A DNA stretch of 42,651 bases from Lachnospiraceae bacterium (lineage in GTDB: Bacteria > Bacillota > Clostridia > Lachnospirales > Lachnospiraceae). Below are positions 38,756-42,651 of this stretch, piece by piece. Position numbers and translations under genes: made by a program. The notes below the pieces were generated by a model that had not been told where the DNA came from, made no database searches, and saw nothing but the letters and a program-made list of their open reading frames with translations. The stretch is taken from assembly GCA_017520425.1 (NCBI GenBank), contig JAFXFO010000012.1, positions 1 through 42,651 of the forward strand, in the 5' to 3' direction. How positions within the stretch are numbered: the stretch's first letter is position 1; every line of letters begins with the position of its first letter.

Positions 38756-38787
38756 ATTATATTGCATTTAGTTGTTTTTGTCAACTA
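38756..38787 (-). promoter_or_regulatory. Perfect consensus promoter with MarR operator candidate
   Basis: On the minus strand, TTGACA (38784-38779), 17 bases, TATAAT (38761-38756): a full consensus match. An inverted repeat TAGTTG (38769-38774) with CAACTA (38782-38787) and a 7-base spacer overlaps the -35, a good place for MarR repression. Confidence 0.85.
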
Positions 38788-38809
38788 TTGTTTGTGTCAA
38801 CTCCCTGTC

Positions 38810-38862
38810 AAAAAGAGAGCCATTGGAAGAAAGCGCAAATATTCTCTCCCAATGGCTTATTA
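38810..38862. terminator. Terminator after the Nudix gene
   Basis: A 9-bp stem, AGCCATTGG (38818-38826) with CCAATGGCT (38849-38857) and a 22-nt loop. The minus strand ends in TTTTT, matching the Nudix gene just upstream. Confidence 0.72.
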
Positions 38863-38864
38863 TT

Positions 38865-39386
38865 TTAACTCACTTCCGTAAAGAAGTACTCCAGTGTCCC
38901 TACGAACATTTTCTGTTCATACAAATCTCTAATTTGTTCCCTATCCATCCAAGTAACTTGTGCTACTTCATCTGTTGTAGCATCACTTAAGTTAACTTCT
39001 CCGTCATAATCAAACAGCCAAACATCTACAATATCATTAACAATTTTGCCTTCCATGATTTTACGCACTTTTGTAAAAAGAACATGTCCTTTGTCCGGTT
39101 CTAAATCAATCCCTACTTCTTCTTTTACTTCTCTGATAGCACCCTGCAAGCTATCTTCTCCCTTCACAACCGAACCGCCTACACATTCCCACATAAGAGG
39201 ATATCTGGATCTATTGACAGAACGTTGTGAAATAAGATACTCTCCCTTTGAATTTCGAATCCACACATGCACTACCAAATGGTATCCGTCTATCGGGAGC
39301 TGCTCGCCTCTGATATGGTCTCTCCCAAGAAGTTCTCTGTTTTCATTATATAAATCCCAGAGTTCTGTATCCGGCGAATTTTTCAT
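38865..39386 (-). CDS. Nudix hydrolase
   Basis: A 173-residue Nudix enzyme. The Nudix box is GGSVVKGEDSLQGAIREVKEEVG, matching G-x5-E-x7-REUxEExGU with all acidic metal ligands. N-terminal elements (NENRELLGRDHIRGEQLPIDGYHL) and the ISQRSVNRSRYP segment resemble the isopentenyl-diphosphate isomerase/YfcD-like branch, so the substrate is a pyrophosphate compound not defined here. The ATG at 39386 follows AGGAGG by 6 bases; an upstream in-frame extension to 39449 overlaps the previous gene and lacks a site. It lies 55 bases downstream of the 314-residue protein gene. Confidence 0.9.
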   Translation of the reverse strand: MKNSPDTELWDLYNENRELLGRDHIRGEQLPIDGYHLVVHVWIRNSKGEYLISQRSVNRSRYPLMWECVGGSVVKGEDSLQGAIREVKEEVGIDLEPDKGHVLFTKVRKIMEGKIVNDIVDVWLFDYDGEVNLSDATTDEVAQVTWMDREQIRDLYEQKMFVGTLEYFFTEVS

Positions 39387-39441
39387 AATATTCCTCCTAT
39401 AAGCTCCTAATCCAACAGAATTTTTACAACAATCTGCCCCC

Positions 39442-40386
39442 TTACACAACCGTTACCACATCTTTCACAAACAATCTGTTTTGAGAATCCACAAAAACAG
39501 CCTGTGAACTTCTAAAAGAACACATTTTTGCAAGCAGGTTTTTATCGTTATACACAAAATTAACCCCTTCATATCCCTTCAATTGCTCACCTTCTGTTGT
39601 CTCAGCGAAAAAGTCAAAATGTTTGTTATAACCACCATCATGAATAATTGTCCGCCCATCTTTGGCAATCAGAAAAAGACTAAATCCATCGTTCTGCTTT
39701 TTAGGTTTATATACTACATCCCTATTAAAATCCGTTTTCACCAAATTAAAATCCGTATAATAGTAATACCAGACGTGATTCTTTTCATCTATATTTAAAG
39801 CATAACAATCACAAATATCGGCATCTGCCTGCCACTTTATTTCGCCATTTTGAGACCATACAATCAGTCCACAGTTCCCGATAGGTTGTTCCCAACCCAA
39901 ATTGCCAAAAACACCCTCATCAAAATAACTGGTAATAATGTCTCCTGAATCCGTAACAATACAATCCTGAATACCGTCGCCCAGACAAAATTCTTTCACC
40001 ACATTCCCCATTACATCCACTATTACTGCATTTTTCTCCGGCCCCGGGTTTTCGTAATACATGCATCGCGCACCCAAAAGCAATATATTCTCTCCAATAG
40101 GCTGAATAAAATGGAAGTTCATATTGTGATTGCCAAACTCTATCAATTCATGGTGTACCACTTCTCCACTTTCCCAGTCTACGCTTAAGCGAATCGCAGA
40201 ATACTCCGTATTGGCCTTTGTGTCCACAAACATCCCCTGTATACGCTCCGGAATGTGTGCACTCAGCAAAATATATACCCTTGCATCATAACCGATTTGT
40301 ATATTGACCAGAGAATTCATGGAGCAGTTATAGAACTCGAAAAGCTCCTTGAGGTCTATATGACTTGTCATATGTATGGTTTTCAT
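39442..40386 (-). CDS. Hypothetical beta-rich (propeller-like) protein
   Basis: A 314-residue protein that I do not recognise. There is no signal peptide and no membrane helix. It is rich in aromatic, beta-strand-like repeats (GDGIQDCIVTDSGDIITSYF, then NGEIKWQADADICDCYAL, DEKNHVWYYYY, KDGRTIIHDG, DSQNRLFVKD), spaced about 40-50 residues apart, as in beta-propeller proteins. Family assignment needs a profile search. Its ATG shares one base with the stop of the polytopic membrane protein gene, so the two are translationally coupled. Confidence 0.7.
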   Translation of the reverse strand: MKTIHMTSHIDLKELFEFYNCSMNSLVNIQIGYDARVYILLSAHIPERIQGMFVDTKANTEYSAIRLSVDWESGEVVHHELIEFGNHNMNFHFIQPIGENILLLGARCMYYENPGPEKNAVIVDVMGNVVKEFCLGDGIQDCIVTDSGDIITSYFDEGVFGNLGWEQPIGNCGLIVWSQNGEIKWQADADICDCYALNIDEKNHVWYYYYTDFNLVKTDFNRDVVYKPKKQNDGFSLFLIAKDGRTIIHDGGYNKHFDFFAETTEGEQLKGYEGVNFVYNDKNLLAKMCSFRSSQAVFVDSQNRLFVKDVVTVV

Positions 40387-41633
40387 TAATGATGTCCCCT
40401 TTTCGTTTCTCCTAATTTCTCCTCCAGCATCTTCTGTACCCGGTATCGTGAAAAATTATATTCATACCATCTCTCCGGTTCATCCCTATACTGTTGACTA
40501 ATCCAACTGTTCACAATATGCATGCGGGAATCATTCTGATAAAATGGTTCTATCGTTATTTGTGCCCACTCATCCTCTTCCAACAGTCCCAGAATTGCAG
40601 GTGCCGTATCAGCACATGAATCAATCACTCTTGACTTCTGCGCATGGCTTAATTCCTTGTAGAAATCTCCATCCCTTACCATTTCTTTTACAATCCAATA
40701 CTGTGGCATGCTGAATGTGGTCAAAAGAATCATTGTCATATATGTTGCTAACATAACTCTTATCGTAGGCCGCTTGGGTGAATAAATTGCAATCATTATT
40801 CCCACACCGGACAATACCGGGAACAACAAATCCTGCAGAGCATACAAATGAAGCATACCTAATGGCGTACCATTAGTTGCCAAAATCATAAAATCCTCTA
40901 TTGCAAGATATCCCAATACAATTTCCATCACAATAAGCAACGGCACAATGATTACTGTAAGACATAATCTTAGTTCCTTGGAATCCGGAAACATCCATTT
41001 ACATATGGCTATATACGCCAAACAATATACCGTGCAAGGCAGAAAAATAAAACATAACAACCCATAATCCGACAGATTTAAATCAATCAAGTGAATATAT
41101 CGCACAAGAGTAAATGGTGGTACTAATAGATATCCTCCGACCAGATAACGTAATACTACAAAGACTCCGTTCTTTACATTAAAATCCAATTTTTCCCTTT
41201 TTAGAAATACTCTTTGCACCAGCAAAATAAGGAACCATACATCAACAACAAGAATACCTGCATTAGCAACTATTTGAGTGAATCTTTGAATATCATAATC
41301 ATTTATCACATAATCCAGTATATAATATAAAAACTGAAATTCCATTTGAATCAAATATAAAACAACTTCACAAGCGGCAAAAATCAGAAATACCACAATC
41401 CCTAATCCCATCAAATATCTGTTTTTATTTTTCTCAGAAGTGATTCTCTCAAAACAGGATTTTCCAATGGTATACACTAACACTCCCACTGCCAGAAAAG
41501 GAAGCGGCCAGCGAAATGTCCCATAATCCGTATAAAAAAACGCTAGCACAAGTAAAAAAATAAATATCAAACAAATACAAAACTCTTTCCTTTGAAAAGT
41601 TTTCTTAAAACGTTCCTTCATAATATGCTTCAA
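40386..41633 (-). CDS. Polytopic membrane protein of unknown function
   Basis: A 415-residue protein with about nine hydrophobic helices (first at about 17-34, last at about 300-318) and a roughly 90-residue charged C-terminal tail, probably cytosolic, with LGLLEEDEWAQITIEP. I recognise no transporter or enzyme motif. The start is uncertain: TTG at 41633 has GGGGA about 8 bases upstream, whereas the ATG at 41621 is about 15 bases from the nearest AAGGA. It begins the transcript that continues into the propeller-like protein and Nudix genes. Confidence 0.68.
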   Translation of the reverse strand: MKHIMKERFKKTFQRKEFCICLIFIFLLVLAFFYTDYGTFRWPLPFLAVGVLVYTIGKSCFERITSEKNKNRYLMGLGIVVFLIFAACEVVLYLIQMEFQFLYYILDYVINDYDIQRFTQIVANAGILVVDVWFLILLVQRVFLKREKLDFNVKNGVFVVLRYLVGGYLLVPPFTLVRYIHLIDLNLSDYGLLCFIFLPCTVYCLAYIAICKWMFPDSKELRLCLTVIIVPLLIVMEIVLGYLAIEDFMILATNGTPLGMLHLYALQDLLFPVLSGVGIMIAIYSPKRPTIRVMLATYMTMILLTTFSMPQYWIVKEMVRDGDFYKELSHAQKSRVIDSCADTAPAILGLLEEDEWAQITIEPFYQNDSRMHIVNSWISQQYRDEPERWYEYNFSRYRVQKMLEEKLGETKRGHH

Positions 41634-41763
41634 CCATCCTTCCCCTCAAGTATCACTAATTATATCACACCTTCCCCAATGATTCTATTGTTTTCCGGCA
41701 AGTTACCAATCTGCACTTTGATGATGTATAACATATGGTTATTCTCTCCTACTCGCGATGCAC

Positions 41764-41803
41764 GTCAGCGACCTGCGGTCACTGACTACGCGCGCAAGCG
41801 CGC
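41764..41803. repeat. Paired palindromic element downstream of the sortase remnant
   Basis: Two hairpins in tandem: GTCAGCGACC (41764-41773) with GGTCACTGAC (41777-41786, one mismatch), and GCGCGC (41790-41795) with GCGCGC (41798-41803) around AA. Its GC content stands out from the AT-rich surroundings. The minus-strand core, GCGTAG then a hairpin then GACGT, is shared in layout with the element at 46-118. Confidence 0.6.
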
Positions 41804-41816
41804 TATATCTGCAAAT

Positions 41817-41861
41817 AAAAAAGCACTGCTTAGCAAGTAAACTTGCCAGCAGTGCTTTTTT
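41817..41861 (-). terminator. Long terminator inside the sortase reading frame
   Basis: About 20 paired bases: AAAAAAGCACTGCT (41817-41830) with AGCAGTGCTTTTTT (41848-41861), and inner GCAAGT (41833-41838) with ACTTGC (41841-41846). Poly-A and poly-T flanks make it functional in both directions. It lies exactly where sortase homology ends. Confidence 0.88.
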
Positions 41862-42338
41862 ATTTTCCTGACCTTCAAAATCCCGATACAAATAATAATT
41901 TTCATCTTCCGGTGTCTGCATAACAGGATAATCTATTTCAGTTCCTTCTATATGGAGCCAACCTATTAAATCATTATTCTGCTCATATAATACCTTGTAC
42001 TCATCAAGCATGACAGGAGAATAAATTGGCTCATATTCCTTATTCATAATTTCTTCTAGTATAGTTGCCACACCTGCTGTTTGCATTTTGAAAGGCTCGT
42101 CTGAACTCACATCTGTATTCTCTATTTGTGTTTTTAATCCTTCCTGTTGTTCTTTTAATACCTCATCTTCTTTCCAATCCTTATAAAAGTAATAAGAGCA
42201 TACAAACAAACTAACAGCACAAATTATACTTATAAATAGCCAAACATATTTCTGTCCATACCGAAAAGAGGGCAGGTGCCACCTGCCACCTGCCCGTCTT
42301 TTCTTAGCAACAGTTTTTCTACTGTTTTTATGTCTCAT

Positions 42339-42651
42339 TTAGTTTTCCTTTTTTAACACTAATCCTTTTTTACCAAAGTATAGTGCTCCAATTCCGCTGA
42401 CTAAGGCAAGCATAAACCATACATATGCGATGCTTGCATCTCCTGTCTTTGGAGCTTCGTCTTTTACATTATTATTGCTTCCGTCAGTTGAACTTCCACC
42501 ACCGGTATTTCCACTATCTGTGCTTCCGCCACCTGCATTTCCGCCATCTGCGCTTCCACCACCGGTATTTCCACCACCGGTATTTCCACCTCCAGAATTA
42601 TTCTGCTGATCAACATACGCAAGAGCATATGTTGAAAATTGGTCGGTTTCA
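42339..42651 (-). CDS. C-terminal end of sortase-anchored surface protein
   Basis: A partial gene running off the right edge; about 104 codons are visible. They encode a Gly-rich linker of repeated GGGNTGG/GGGSTDS-type units (about 42440-42600), then the cell-wall sorting signal: PKTGD, a hydrophobic helix (SIAYVWFMLALVSGIGALYF) and a basic tail KKGLVLKKEN, stop TAA at 42341-42339. PKTGD is an LPXTG-like motif. The linker probably spans the cell wall. The following gene is a broken sortase; if it was dedicated to this protein, another sortase must now serve it or the protein may stay membrane-bound. Confidence 0.9.
   Translation of the reverse strand, partial: ETDQFSTYALAYVDQQNNSGGGNTGGGNTGGGSADGGNAGGGSTDSGNTGGGSSTDGSNNNVKDEAPKTGDASIAYVWFMLALVSGIGALYFGKKGLVLKKEN

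Larger units (their letters stand above)
41739..42338 (-). pseudogene. Class B sortase, truncated before the catalytic core
   Basis: The N-terminal part of a class B sortase: basic start, one membrane helix (about 33-51), then NDLIGWLHIEGTEIDYPVMQTPEDENYYLYRDFEG, the standard sortase B lead-in. After QENKK (about 162) homology stops; the remaining residues are translated from a terminator and palindromic DNA. The catalytic His, the TLxTC-type Cys and Arg, expected in the missing 90 or so residues, are absent, so it should be inactive. Its ATG directly follows the stop of the surface-protein gene, the likely original substrate. RBS AAAAGGA lies 8 bases upstream. Confidence 0.85.

Noticed and set aside
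42440-42600. Short repeats near the right edge that could suggest a CRISPR or satellite
   Set aside because: They are in-frame Gly-rich codon repeats of a surface-protein linker, without uniform spacers.

Overview
The window looks like a chromosomal segment of a low-to-moderate GC, Gram-positive anaerobe of the Clostridia, most probably a gut or rumen Lachnospiraceae. This is inferred from strong AGGAGG-type ribosome binding sites, a T-box leader, a PKTGD sortase substrate, BlaI/M56 and MarR regulators, many hybrid histidine kinases and Lachnospiraceae-style lipoproteins. Most genes are on the minus strand. No tRNA, rRNA, CRISPR array, transposase or integrase was seen.

Layout. (1) 1-4550: a nested palindromic element, a Dabb-family small protein, a GH2 beta-galactosidase and a divergent AraC regulator; the last two share a promoter whose two -35 boxes lie in the arms of one inverted repeat. 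(2) 4570-9840: a four-gene minus-strand set comprising an adenylation/carrier/thioester-reductase protein (carboxylic acid reductase-like), a DUF6935-like protein, a DUF3298-like lipoprotein and a 93-aa protein. (3) 9910-13200: a plus-strand unit with a strong promoter, a structured leader, a sugar-type solute-binding lipoprotein broken by a frameshift and a membrane-bound LuxR-type regulator broken by an in-frame stop. (4) 13320-21360: a minus-strand cluster starting at a consensus promoter and T-box with a short alanyl-tRNA synthetase, then an AAC(3)-fold acetyltransferase, an OLD-family ATPase/TOPRIM nuclease, a DUF4026-like protein and two overlapping Pol-beta-type nucleotidyltransferases.

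(5) 21400-34630: a signalling island. One minus-strand operon has two membrane-anchored BMP-type binding proteins, a hybrid histidine kinase with receiver and Hpt domains, a receiver-GGDEF diguanylate cyclase and a CotH-kinase lipoprotein. Divergent from it is an HD-GYP phosphodiesterase with a C-terminal receiver, and convergent with that gene is an operon of a second hybrid kinase and a double-receiver protein. The simplest model is that BMP proteins detect an extracellular ligand, the kinases relay phosphate, and opposing c-di-GMP synthesis and hydrolysis set an output that may include surface kinase or adhesion functions. No permease or ATPase accompanies the BMP proteins, so sensing fits better than transport.

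(6) 34680-37000: a BlaI repressor and BlaR1/M56 pair whose C-terminal sensor is not penicillin-binding-like, with two tandem operator-like repeats. (7) 37010-38790: a tightly overlapping MarR, C_GCAxxG_C_C and radical SAM/SPASM operon under a perfect consensus promoter. (8) 38810-41640: Nudix hydrolase, predicted beta-rich protein and polytopic membrane protein. (9) 41740-42651: the end of a sortase-anchored surface protein followed by a class B sortase gene cut off, before its catalytic core, by a terminator and palindromic elements.
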